64,000 bases of DNA from Tannerella sp. Lineage in GTDB: Bacteria; Bacteroidota; Bacteroidia; Bacteroidales; Tannerellaceae. A program made the translations under genes and the position numbers. Shown here one piece after another: positions 54,901 to 62,307 of the stretch; position 1 is the stretch's first letter; each line of letters begins with the position of its first letter. The stretch lies in contig JAISNP010000075.1 in NCBI GenBank assembly GCA_031276175.1, positions 1 through 64,000 on the forward strand. Direction: 5' to 3'. The notes below the pieces were generated by a model. The model was given only the letters and a program-made list of their open reading frames with translations. It was not told the origin of the DNA and searched no databases.

Positions 54901-55143
54901 GCATTTCGGCGATTCCACATCCGCCCCGTACCCGGCACGCTCGCCTGGGCCAAGGGCAACTACCACAGCATCCACGGCAACATAGAAGTGGCATGGACCC
55001 GCCGGGGCAGCGTCTTCACGCTCGAACTGACCGTGCCCGCCAATACGACCGCCGACGTCGCGATGCCCGACGGGCGCGTGTACGAAGCCGCGCCGGGACG
55101 ACACACCTTCGTCGCCGACCTGACGCCGCGCGCCGCGCAATAA
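51943..55143 (+). CDS. GH78 family alpha-L-rhamnosidase
   Basis: A 1066-residue secreted enzyme; the in-frame ATG at 51952 (MRNCFLLLSCLLFAGYGHA) is the more natural start of the signal peptide. Order: an N-terminal FN3-like domain (RPRFGWEPVSSEAGKKQKAYQILV), an inserted beta-sandwich region, the Bac_rhamnosid domains (FDLGINMVGWVRLEL, ASGMNSF-like stretches) and the (alpha/alpha)6 catalytic core with PTDCPQRDEREGWMADAQVF. It removes terminal rhamnose from glycans. No SusCD pair is immediately adjacent, but a sugar isomerase-like gene follows by 39 bp. Confidence 0.95.
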   Translation: MIIMRNCFLLLSCLLFAGYGHAQHSITVENLRCEYMKDPLGIDIERPRFGWEPVSSEAGKKQKAYQILVSTDARALAEDRADAWNSRKTASDATHQIVYNGTPLRANTLYYWKVRVWDEKGKPSAWSSTARFLVGPLTASDWQAQWIGEKDEPVAAEDRYYRNEGYRSQKAAQPDARKWIVVDLESVRTFDALKIYPIASKERLFPLRFTVETASSPDFDDAKTVVDESHKDNAVQSAEFYYKKLSAPVAGRYVRLNVTRLAPADRDDGLYEFGISELEVLSDRENIALHRHVSVSDTDAVDFAHEAQWITDEHIRPSSLKAYFDRIPPSPLLRKEIRVAKKVAAAFYSLSAQGFYEAYINGRKVGRQVLAPEYTHYGRHLQFQTFDVTDMLEQGVNALGAVLADGWYVGARWSFPNRGGYGYSRRFIGRLLIMYEDGTTEIVGTDGSWKMQPQGPIREASLFIGETYDAAYAHQGWDKPGYDDSEWRPVAVRPGELQNLCAQMNEPLAVIQDVKPVGVHKIAPHKYIFDLGINMVGWVRLELPYNPDRPVRLRYGEWLYDDGSLYTDNLRGAKQIDLYRPADEATVSWEPRFTYHGFRYVEVDGLTREPSLDNLLGRVVASSSPVVSAFECSDKDVNKLWENIRRTLWGNLTSIPTDCPQRDEREGWMADAQVFSQTAIYNLDMAGFYTKWARDIRDSQLEDGRLPVIAPHDGVWRDLYNAPGWADAGVIIPWRMYENYGDTTVLAQQYDAMKRFVDFNRRHNPDLIWRHVRGHNYNDWLNGDRIVADDYPTEGGNVPHDVFATAYFALSTDIVARSARVLGKNADYRYYDKLAADIRSAFVKEFVAPDGKITGDTQAGYAIALQFGLIPAHLRARAAAHMVDAIRRYDFRISTGIHATYMMMEQLVVYGYADIAWQLLLSRRFPSWLYSIDQGATTIWERWDGYVAGRGFQDAGMNSFNHVAIGAVGEWLYRHVLGIQADERHPAFRRFHIRPVPGTLAWAKGNYHSIHGNIEVAWTRRGSVFTLELTVPANTTADVAMPDGRVYEAAPGRHTFVADLTPRAAQ

Positions 55144-55182
55144 TCAACATACATATATATATACATCAAAAACAAATTAAAG

Positions 55183-56082
55183 ATGAACAGACGACACTTT
55201 ATCCGCACCGCCGCCGCCACAGCCGCCGCCGCATGTTGCGGAATGAACACGACCGCGCGCCCGGCTGCCGCCGCACGACGCGCCGCAGGCCGCCGCCGAA
55301 TAGGCATACAACTGTACAGCATCCGCGAAACGCTGCCCGGCGACCCCGCAGGGTGCATACGGAAACTGGCCGACATCGGATACCTCTACGCCGAAGCATA
55401 CGGATTCGACGGCAGCGTCTTCCTCAAAAAAAACCTGTCGGAATGGAGCCTGATTCTCAACGACGCAGGCATGAAACTTTCCGGCACACACTGCGGCACG
55501 GGCATGTTGCCCGTCGACGTCAATACCCCGGAATGGAACTACTGGCGCAAAAGCATCGACGAAATGAACGCCGCCGGCGGACAGCGACTTATACAGTCCT
55601 TCCTCCCCGGCATGAAACTGAAGGAAGGATTACTGCGCGTGGCCGAACAGTTCAACCGCATCGGCGCGCTCTGCCGCGACGGAGGACTGCGCTTCGGATA
55701 CCACAACCACCATTCCGAACTGAGGCGCGTCGACGGCGAAGTCACGCTCGACCTGCTGTTGCAAAACACCGACCCAGACCTCGTCTTTTTCCAACTCGAC
55801 CTGGGACACGCCGTCAACGGCGGAGCCGACGTGCTCGACTACATGCGGAAATATCCGGGGCGCTTCCTCTCGTGGCACGCCTCCGATTTCAAAACCGGAC
55901 AGGGATATACCGAAGTAGGGCAGGGCGATGTGCCCTACGACGCGCTCTTCGACCTCGCCGACGCATACGGCCTTGAAGACCTCACCGTCGAGCAGGAAAC
56001 GGAAGGCGACATATACGGCGCCTGCCGCCGCGACTTCGACTTCCTCGCCAAGTATCCGTGGACCGAACCGAAGCAGTCATGA
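55183..56082 (+). CDS. Tat-exported sugar phosphate isomerase/epimerase-like protein
   Basis: A 299-residue protein with a twin-arginine signal (MNRRHFIRTAAATAAAAC) and a xylose-isomerase-like TIM barrel: GIQLYSIRETLPGDP at the first strand, GYHNHHSEL, FFQLDLGHAVNGGAD and SWHASDFK as likely metal-ligand strands, TVEQETEGD at the end. Members of this family act as keto-sugar epimerases or isomerases outside the cytoplasm; the substrate is unknown. It may act after the upstream rhamnosidase. Its stop overlaps the xseB start. Confidence 0.88.
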   Translation: MNRRHFIRTAAATAAAACCGMNTTARPAAAARRAAGRRRIGIQLYSIRETLPGDPAGCIRKLADIGYLYAEAYGFDGSVFLKKNLSEWSLILNDAGMKLSGTHCGTGMLPVDVNTPEWNYWRKSIDEMNAAGGQRLIQSFLPGMKLKEGLLRVAEQFNRIGALCRDGGLRFGYHNHHSELRRVDGEVTLDLLLQNTDPDLVFFQLDLGHAVNGGADVLDYMRKYPGRFLSWHASDFKTGQGYTEVGQGDVPYDALFDLADAYGLEDLTVEQETEGDIYGACRRDFDFLAKYPWTEPKQS

Positions 56083-56339
56083 AACCCGAAGCCGGAAACC
56101 ACAGTGCGACGCCCGACGACGCCGCACTGAATTACACCGAAGCATACACGCTGCTGAAAAACATCGTCACAGCCGTCGAACGCAACGAAATACCTGTCGA
56201 CGAACTTCCCGCAAACGCCGCGCGCGCGCTGGAACTTATGAAAATATGCAAAGCAAAGCTCGAAGCAGCGGAAGCAGGCGTACGGCGCGTGTTTGAAGCT
56301 TACGACGAAGTGCGGTTCGACAAACCCGACGCCGAATAA
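56079..56339 (+). CDS. xseB: Exodeoxyribonuclease VII small subunit
   Basis: An 86-residue protein starting at the ATG that overlaps the upstream stop (ATGA). NYTEAYTLLKNIVTAVERNEIPVDELPANAARALELMKICKAKLEAAEAGV is the helical hairpin of XseB. It pairs with XseA to degrade single-stranded DNA; xseA is not in the window. A strong minus-strand promoter downstream would make antisense RNA across this gene if transcription passes through repeat array E. Confidence 0.85.
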   Translation: MKPEAGNHSATPDDAALNYTEAYTLLKNIVTAVERNEIPVDELPANAARALELMKICKAKLEAAEAGVRRVFEAYDEVRFDKPDAE

Positions 56340-56354
56340 ACCCGCCGCGACTCC

Positions 56355-56921
56355 GGTTGTCTTCGCCGAAGGTTCGGTTGTCTTCGCCGAAGGCTTGGTT
56401 GTCTTCAACCAAAGTTTGGTTGTCTTCGCCGAAAGTTCGGTTGTCTTCGCCGAAGGTTCGGTTGTCTTCGCCGAAGGTTCGGTTGTCTTCGCCGAAGGCT
56501 TGGTTGGCGCCAACGAAGGTTTGGTTGGCGCCAACCAAGGTTTGGTTGGCGTGAACGAAGGTTTGGTTGGCGTGAACGAAGGTTTGGTTGGCGTGAACCA
56601 AGGTTTGGTTGGCGTGAACGAAGGTTTGGTTGGCGTGAACGAAGGTTTGGTTGGCGCCAACGAAGGTTTGGTTGGCGTGAACGAAGGTTTGGTTGGCGTG
56701 AACGAAGGTTTGGTTGGCGTCGCCGAAAGTTTGGTTGGAGTCGCCGAAGGTTTGGTTGGAGTCGCCGAAGGTTTGGTTGGCGTCGCCGAAGGTTTGGTTG
56801 GAGTCGCCGAAGGTTTGGTTGGAGTCGCCGAAGGTTTGGTTGGAGTCGCCGAAGGTTTGGTTGGAGTAGAATAAAGTTTGGTTGGAGTAGAATAAAGTTT
56901 GGTTGGAGTAGCCGGAAATTC
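56355..56921 (-). repeat. 21-bp tandem repeat array E (27 units)
   Basis: GGTTG recurs at exact 21-bp steps from 56355 to 56901. Twelve bases are nearly constant (AAGGTTTGGTTG) and nine vary. Going left to right the variable part shifts in blocks: TCTTCGCCG, then GCGCCAACG and GCGTGAACG, then GAGTCGCCG, then GAGTAGAAT. Neighbouring units are most alike, as expected from local duplication. The GCGTGAACG type is the exact reverse complement of array B. GGTTGGCGCCAACC palindromes occur in some units. It lies just after xseB and downstream of a minus-strand promoter. Confidence 0.95.
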
Positions 56922-56971
56922 GGTATAACCCGTTTGCACAGGGGTTTAGGGCTGTGCGGAATTATTTAAAG

Positions 56972-57002
56972 CAAATATAAGGAAAGAGATGACGAACGTA
57001 AA
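56972..57002 (-). promoter_or_regulatory. Predicted minus-strand promoter reading into array E
   Basis: On the minus strand TTTA (56999-57002), 19 bp, and TATATTTG (56972-56979) match the consensus well. It points left into array E, so the RNA would have the same sense as array B downstream of its own promoter. The box overlaps the queH start. Confidence 0.55.
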
Positions 57003-57555
57003 GCCGGATGTGCCCGGCGGGGCGCGGGAGGTGTTGCTTCATGTGTGTTGCGCGCCGTGTTCGGGCGCAATCGTGGAGTGCATGTTGGAAAACGGCGTGC
57101 GCCCGACGATATTTTTTTATAACCCGAACATCGTTCCTCGCGAAGAATACGCGCGTCGGAAGGCCGAGAGCATCCGTCATGCCGCGTCGCTGGGGCTGGC
57201 AGCGGTCGACGGCGATTACGACCACCCGTCGTGGCTGGCGCACGTGCGGGGGCTGGAGGATGAGCCGGAGCGGGGGCGGCGTTGCGCGGCATGTTTTGCG
57301 ATGCGGCTGGCCGGCGCGGCGCGTTATGCCCATGCGCACGGTTTCGCCGTTTTTGCGACTACGCTGGGCGCCTCGCGGTGGAAAAACCTTTCGCAGGTGA
57401 ATGAGGCGGGACGCCGCGCGGCTTCGCACTGTCCCGGCCTCGTGTTCTGGGAACAGGACTGGCGCAAGGGCGGCCTGAGCGAACGGCGCGCGGAGGTGGT
57501 TAAGGCGTATCAATTTTACAGTCAAACGTATTGCGGATGCGAATTCAGCATCTGA
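56989..57555 (+). CDS. queH: Epoxyqueuosine reductase QueH
   Basis: A 188-residue enzyme for the last step of queuosine synthesis, unrelated to QueG. The cysteine motifs HVCCAPCSG near residue 17, RRCAACFAMRL near 100 and YCGCEFSI at the C-terminus match the QueH (DUF208) iron-sulfur protein. Full length. QueA, the previous enzyme, is encoded at 12131. The coding start overlaps the minus-strand promoter pointing into array E. Confidence 0.93.
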   Translation: MTNVKPDVPGGAREVLLHVCCAPCSGAIVECMLENGVRPTIFFYNPNIVPREEYARRKAESIRHAASLGLAAVDGDYDHPSWLAHVRGLEDEPERGRRCAACFAMRLAGAARYAHAHGFAVFATTLGASRWKNLSQVNEAGRRAASHCPGLVFWEQDWRKGGLSERRAEVVKAYQFYSQTYCGCEFSI

Positions 57556-57564
57556 GGGAACAAA

Positions 57565-59358
57565 ATGGAAAAAACAGTCCGGTTTTACGAAAGCCGTGCG
57601 GCGGAATGTACGCGCGCGCTCGACGGCCTGAACCGGAGGATTCGCATCCTCGGTATGCTTCGCCTGCTTGTGTTTGCGGGCGGGATTGCGGCGGTGTGGA
57701 TTTGCAGAGATTCGGGCTGGGCGGCGTGGGCGGGTATCGGCGCGGTGGCCGCGGCGGTGTTTGCGGCGCTGGTCGTTGTCCATTCCGGGCTTTTCGCGCA
57801 GCGGAAGCACGTCGAGGCGTTGCTGCGCGTGAACGGCGAAGAGTTGCGCGGGCTGGACTATGATTACGGGGCGTTCGACGGCGCGGCGGAAGCGGCGGAC
57901 GGAGAGCACGATTTCGGCGTCGACCTCGACATCTTCGGCGATCAGTCGCTGTTCCGCAGCATCAACCGCACGGTTACGCACGTGGGACGCGCGATGCTGG
58001 TCGACTTTTTCAAGCGTCCGCCGACGGCAAAGGCCGACATTGTGAAGCGACAGGCTGCCGTGGCGGAAATGGGTCGCGCGGCGTTGTTCCGGCAGGATTT
58101 CCGCGCCGCGGGGCTGTCGGGCGGAGGCGAGCCGGACGACGTCGTGCAGTGCCGCGCCCTGTTTGCGCAGCCCCTGCGCTTCGTGCGCCGCTCTGTCTGG
58201 CGCGCGGTGGTGTGGGCAATCCCCGTCCTGTGGGTTGCGGCGGGGGTGGGGATGGTGTTCTTCGGGCTTCCGTCCGGCGCGGCGGGCGTGGCGTTCGCGC
58301 TGTCGTTCCTCGTCGGCGCGCTGCCGGGCGTGCGCATCCACCGGCTGCACAAGTCTGCCGAAAAAACGGAGAAAGTCCTGAAAACGTACTCTCAACTGAT
58401 CGCGCGGATAGAGAAAGCGTCGTTCCGGTGCGACGAGCTGCGCGAAATGCAGCGGGCGTTTGTCACGCCGTCGGGCAACGCTTCGCAAATCATCGGGCGT
58501 CTGTCCGCCATCATCGACGCGCTTGACGGCCGGTTCAGCCTTGCAGGCCTTTTGCTTCAGATTCTTTACCTCCGCGACGTGCGTCAGGCCATGCGTCTCG
58601 AAGCGTGGACAGGCGCGTATGCCGGCGCGTCCGCCCGATGGTTCGACGCCCTTGCGCGCTTCGACGCGCTGTGCTCCCTCGGCGGCTTTGCCTTTAATCA
58701 TCCCGACTATGTGTATCCTGAAATCACGGACGGCTGTTTCCGGATGGAAGGGCGTGCGCTTGGGCATCCGCTGCTGCACCGCGACCGTTGCGTGCGCAAC
58801 GACGTATCGATCGCCCGCTCGCCTTTCTTCCTGATCGTCACCGGCGCCAACATGGCGGGCAAAAGCACGTACCTGCGCACGGTGGGCGTCAACTTCGTCC
58901 TTGCCTGCATGGGCTTGCCCGTCTGCGCCGAATCGCTTGCCGTCACCCCCGCGCATCTGGTGACGAGCCTCCGCACGACGGATTCGCTCGCGGCGCACGA
59001 GTCTTATTTCTTTGCCGAACTGAAAAGGTTAAAGATGATAATAGACCGCTTGCAGGCGGGCGAACGGCTGTTCGTCATGCTGGACGAAGCGCTCAAAGGC
59101 ACCAATTCGCACGACAAGCAGGCCGGATCTCTTGCGCTGATGAAGCGGTTGATAGCCCTCGGCGCGTGCGGCGTCATCGCTACGCACGACCTGCTGCTGG
59201 GCACGCTCGCAGACGAGTTTCCCGACCATACGCGCAACTGCTGCTTCGAAGCGGATATTACGGACGACCGGCTGACGTTTACCTACCGCCTCCGGCAGGG
59301 CATAGCCCGTAACATGAATGCAAGTTTCCTGATGAAAAAGATGGGCATCACGCTTTGA
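57565..59358 (+). CDS. MutS-related ATPase with membrane helices
   Basis: A 597-residue protein with two hydrophobic segments near residues 30-75 (LRLLVFAGGIAAVWICRD, GIGAVAAAVFAALVVV) and two more near 210-250, then a MutS-like lever/clamp and a C-terminal MutS ATPase domain: Walker A VTGANMAGKSTYLRTVG, DSLAAHESYFFAELKRL and LFVMLDEALKGTNSHD with THDLLLG. It lacks the mismatch-recognition domain, so canonical repair is unlikely. This membrane MutS-like family is common in Bacteroidetes with no proven role. Confidence 0.9.
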   Translation: MEKTVRFYESRAAECTRALDGLNRRIRILGMLRLLVFAGGIAAVWICRDSGWAAWAGIGAVAAAVFAALVVVHSGLFAQRKHVEALLRVNGEELRGLDYDYGAFDGAAEAADGEHDFGVDLDIFGDQSLFRSINRTVTHVGRAMLVDFFKRPPTAKADIVKRQAAVAEMGRAALFRQDFRAAGLSGGGEPDDVVQCRALFAQPLRFVRRSVWRAVVWAIPVLWVAAGVGMVFFGLPSGAAGVAFALSFLVGALPGVRIHRLHKSAEKTEKVLKTYSQLIARIEKASFRCDELREMQRAFVTPSGNASQIIGRLSAIIDALDGRFSLAGLLLQILYLRDVRQAMRLEAWTGAYAGASARWFDALARFDALCSLGGFAFNHPDYVYPEITDGCFRMEGRALGHPLLHRDRCVRNDVSIARSPFFLIVTGANMAGKSTYLRTVGVNFVLACMGLPVCAESLAVTPAHLVTSLRTTDSLAAHESYFFAELKRLKMIIDRLQAGERLFVMLDEALKGTNSHDKQAGSLALMKRLIALGACGVIATHDLLLGTLADEFPDHTRNCCFEADITDDRLTFTYRLRQGIARNMNASFLMKKMGITL

Positions 59359-59376
59359 CGCCCGCCGTACGGCGCA

Positions 59377-61611
59377 TTACGCCCGTCCGGCAGGCAGCGT
59401 CGTCATGGCGTTGTATACAAGATGGAGATTATTCATTTGCAGATATTTCCCTCCGCCTGCCGACGACAGCGCCGCCCGTGGCGTCATCCTTTCCCTGACG
59501 ACGAAGAGCGTCATGTCCGCAAGTTCGGCGGCCACAAGGGCGTCCGAAGTGAATCCTGCCGGCGAAGCGTCGAGGATGACGCAGTCGTATGCCGCCCGCG
59601 CCTCGTCGACAAAGCGTTTGAAGCGGCTGCCCATCAGCAGTTCGTTCGGATTGGGGGGCAGCGCGCCTGCCGTGAGGATGTGCAGCGTCGTGACGCCGGG
59701 CAGACATTCGACGAAGCGCTCCCACGCCGCGACGTGCCCGGCAAGGAAGTCCGCCAGTCCGTATTCCGATTGCGACATCATGTACCCGTTCAGCCCTGCG
59801 CGGCGCAGATCGGCGTCGACCAGCAGGACGCGCTTGCCGAGCATGGCGAACGCCGTGGCCAGATTGATGCCGACGAACGTCTTGCCCTCGCCGCGCATGT
59901 ACGAAGTGACGAGCAGCAGCTTGTGCCCCTCGTGCGCAAAATGGCGGTCGATATTGTTTCGCATCATCCTGAACTGCTCTGCCGTGCGCGACGACGGGTT
60001 ATCCCGTACCGCGACGGGATTGGCGTCGTGCCCGATTTCGCCGATAATGCCGGCGCCCGCAATCCGCCTGAGTTCGAAGATGCTGCCGACCGCAGTCCTG
60101 CACACGTCGGCCAGCACGATGAGCGCGACGGGCAGCATCAGTCCCAGCAGCGTGAACACGGTAAGCGTCTTCCTGTCGGCGGGATATACCTTTTCGCCCT
60201 CGTCGGGCGCGACGACGACCGTGGCCTTTTCCGTATCTGCGGCCATGGCCACGTGCGTTTCTTCGCGCTTGCGTATCAGGTAGAGGAATACGTTTTCGAT
60301 TATTTTCTGCTGTCTCTCCTTTTCGAGGAGGATACTCTCTCGCTGCGGCACGTCGCGAATGGGCGTACCGGTTGCGACGCCCTGCCGGCCGGTGTCGGCG
60401 AGGGAGTTGCGGATCGCCTCCTTTTCGGTGCGGATCAGGCCGACGATGCGGTTGTGGATGACGGTCAGGTTTGCCTCCGGCTTCAGGCGCGCGGGGTTGT
60501 CGGCGATCGTATTTTTGATCAGCCGTGCGTAAGCGGCGACGTGTGTATTGTAATCCGCGATGGCCTGCGCGAGTTCGGGGTTGCGCACTCCGGGATTAGG
60601 GACGGGTTCGCTGAGCGGATGTTCCCGCACAAAGCGGTCGACCATGCCGACGATGCGGAGTTGCGTTTCGGCGTCGGTTCTTTGCCGTTCGTACTCGTCC
60701 GTTTGCAGCGTGAAGCGTTCCGTATCGGGCGTCAGGTTGTCGATGTTGTTTGCCTGCCGGTATTCCGCCATGTCGTTTTCGGTCATATCCAGTTCGAGCG
60801 ATATTTCTTTGAGCCGCTCTCCGATGAAGGTCGACAGGGCGAGCGCCCTTTTCTTCTTTTCCTCGCCGGCGTTTGCGTTGTACCGGCGGACGAGTTCTTC
60901 CAGCACGGCGGCTCCCTTTTCGGGATTGTTGATGCGCAGGTCGATTTTCAGGATAGAGGAGGCGTTTGAAGTCGGTTCGACTTTCGTTGCGGCGGCAAGG
61001 GCGTTCGCCACGTTTTCCGTCCTGTCGATGTCGACGAAACAGACGGGGGGTACGGTTTTTCCCGTAGCGAGCACGGTCAGCGTCCCCGCGTTGCCGGGCA
61101 GAGGGATGACGCCCGGCAGTTCGCGCAGTTCTTCCTGAAAGTCGACGGTTTCGGAAATGCCCGAATATTTGCCGTCGACGATGTAAATGAAGTTGTTGCG
61201 CCGGATGGTTAATTCCATTTTGCGCAGTTCGTCTTTGTTGTCCTGAGTGAAGACGACGTTGTACGGCGCTTCGGAAAACAGATGGTCTTTACGGCCTAAC
61301 AGGTTTTTGACGTAGTAGTCTGTTTCGAGGTGCAGCGTTTCTACGACTTGCGCCATCAGTCCGGGCGAACGGATGATTACGGTTTCGTTTTCGAGATTGC
61401 CGTCGGTTGTGCGTATGTCGGGCGTTTCCTGTTGCGTGTCGGCGGCGGCGGGGAATGATGTTTCTTTGTTGAGGATAGCGCAGAGTGAGACTTCGTATTC
61501 CATGTCTTCCGACTGCAGGAACACGAAGCCCGTTCCGAGGCACAAGGCGACGGACAGGGCAATCCACTTTCCGTAGCGGAGGTAATTGGAGAGGATTTCG
61601 GTGATTGACAT
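59377..61611 (-). CDS. Wzc-like polysaccharide chain-length / BY-kinase protein
   Basis: The start is set at MSITEILSNYLRYGKW (61611), 744 residues; the track start is a TTG inside the -7 box. N-terminal Wzz domain with a first membrane helix (WIALSVALCLGTGFVFL), coiled coil, a second helix near 460-480, then a CpsD-type kinase domain: SYMRGEGKTFVGINLATAFA (Walker A), RVLLVDADLR (Walker A') and YDCVILDASPAG (Walker B-like). It would control capsule or exopolysaccharide length in the inner membrane. The usual C-terminal tyrosine cluster is absent; the chain ends LVYNAMTTLPAGRA. No export or polymerase gene is beside it. Confidence 0.92.
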   Translation of the reverse strand: MSITEILSNYLRYGKWIALSVALCLGTGFVFLQSEDMEYEVSLCAILNKETSFPAAADTQQETPDIRTTDGNLENETVIIRSPGLMAQVVETLHLETDYYVKNLLGRKDHLFSEAPYNVVFTQDNKDELRKMELTIRRNNFIYIVDGKYSGISETVDFQEELRELPGVIPLPGNAGTLTVLATGKTVPPVCFVDIDRTENVANALAAATKVEPTSNASSILKIDLRINNPEKGAAVLEELVRRYNANAGEEKKKRALALSTFIGERLKEISLELDMTENDMAEYRQANNIDNLTPDTERFTLQTDEYERQRTDAETQLRIVGMVDRFVREHPLSEPVPNPGVRNPELAQAIADYNTHVAAYARLIKNTIADNPARLKPEANLTVIHNRIVGLIRTEKEAIRNSLADTGRQGVATGTPIRDVPQRESILLEKERQQKIIENVFLYLIRKREETHVAMAADTEKATVVVAPDEGEKVYPADRKTLTVFTLLGLMLPVALIVLADVCRTAVGSIFELRRIAGAGIIGEIGHDANPVAVRDNPSSRTAEQFRMMRNNIDRHFAHEGHKLLLVTSYMRGEGKTFVGINLATAFAMLGKRVLLVDADLRRAGLNGYMMSQSEYGLADFLAGHVAAWERFVECLPGVTTLHILTAGALPPNPNELLMGSRFKRFVDEARAAYDCVILDASPAGFTSDALVAAELADMTLFVVRERMTPRAALSSAGGGKYLQMNNLHLVYNAMTTLPAGRA

Positions 61612-61656
61612 TCCGTTTGTTTTGTTTTGCTCTTGTTCTGTTACTTTCTTGTTTTG

Positions 61657-61664
61657 CAAAGATA
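61657..61664 (-). promoter_or_regulatory. Predicted -7 box for the Wzc-like gene
   Basis: CAAAGATA reads TATCTTTG on the minus strand, 45 bp before the chosen start. It rules out the TTG start in the track. Confidence 0.5.
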
Positions 61665-61842
61665 CGGTTTATGTTTCAACCGCAACAAAAAAAGGCTATT
61701 TCTTTAATGCGCGGTTTTGCGGATTTGTTTGCTGCGGTCTTCTGGCTTTATCGTTGACCGTAATCCGACTGTTATTGAGAATGTCGAAGATATATTCCGG
61801 ATTGCGGTGGTGTTAATTCTCATGAATACCGATATTCAGGTA

Positions 61843-61873
61843 TTTTTTCGCCCGCTCATTTGATTTATCTTTG
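61843..61873 (+). promoter_or_regulatory. Predicted promoter for the His/Cys-rich gene
   Basis: TTTT (61843-61846), 19 bp, and TATCTTTG (61866-61873), 20 bp before the start codon at 61894. Confidence 0.5.
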
Positions 61874-61893
61874 CGACGTTCTTATTTGAACGA

Positions 61894-62211
61894 ATGAAGA
61901 ATGTGAAACAAATCGTAAGAAGCAGGAGTATCATCGCATGGTTGTCTTTGGCTGTATTCGTCATGCCCTATGTGGTGAAACCCGTCCACGTCCACCATCA
62001 TTGCGACGGCGAGGAGGAGTGTGCAGATTCGTCCCGTCACTGCGACGACTGCCCGATTTGTCATTTCACTTTGTCGTGCTTTACGGAAGCGGAGACGTGT
62101 GCGGCGTGCTTTGTTCCGCCTTTTCCCGTTTGTGAAAAAACCGTCTATGAGGAAAGGCTTCTTTTCTTCGCCGTTTCGATCCGTCATCTGCGGGGGCCTC
62201 CCGAAGCCTGA
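61894..62211 (+). CDS. Small His/Cys-rich envelope protein
   Basis: A 105-residue protein with one N-terminal hydrophobic segment (IIAWLSLAVFVMPYVV) followed by a metal-binding-looking stretch: VHVHHHCDGEEECADSSRHCDDCPIC, later CFTEAETCAACF. It precedes a TonB-dependent receptor by 96 bp, so a role in metal sensing or uptake is likely. Similar small His-rich proteins sit beside metal receptors in Bacteroidetes. The metal is not known; Zn, Cu or Co are possible. Confidence 0.7.
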   Translation: MKNVKQIVRSRSIIAWLSLAVFVMPYVVKPVHVHHHCDGEEECADSSRHCDDCPICHFTLSCFTEAETCAACFVPPFPVCEKTVYEERLLFFAVSIRHLRGPPEA

Positions 62212-62307
62212 CTTCTCACATCAGCATATCATTTGCGTGCTTTGTGCGGACGGATTTTGCATTAAATCCGTGCGACAGGATTATTTATCATTAAACAAAA
62301 ACTTAGT

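Noticed and set aside
54246-55976. 576-codon plus-strand ORF
   Set aside because: Overlaps the GH78 and isomerase genes in another frame and is Arg/Pro-rich, as expected for a shadow.
56355-56921. Array E as a CRISPR array
   Set aside because: The period is 21 bp with only nine variable bases that recur in blocks; there are no unique spacers of normal length and no cas genes.
55935-56939. 334-codon ORF across array E as a real protein
   Set aside because: It runs antisense through xseB and the isomerase gene, and a 21-bp period keeps several frames open by itself. Kept only as a possible antisense RNA.
56962-58998. 678-codon minus-strand ORF
   Set aside because: Antisense to queH and the MutS-like gene; rich in Arg and His and without any motif.
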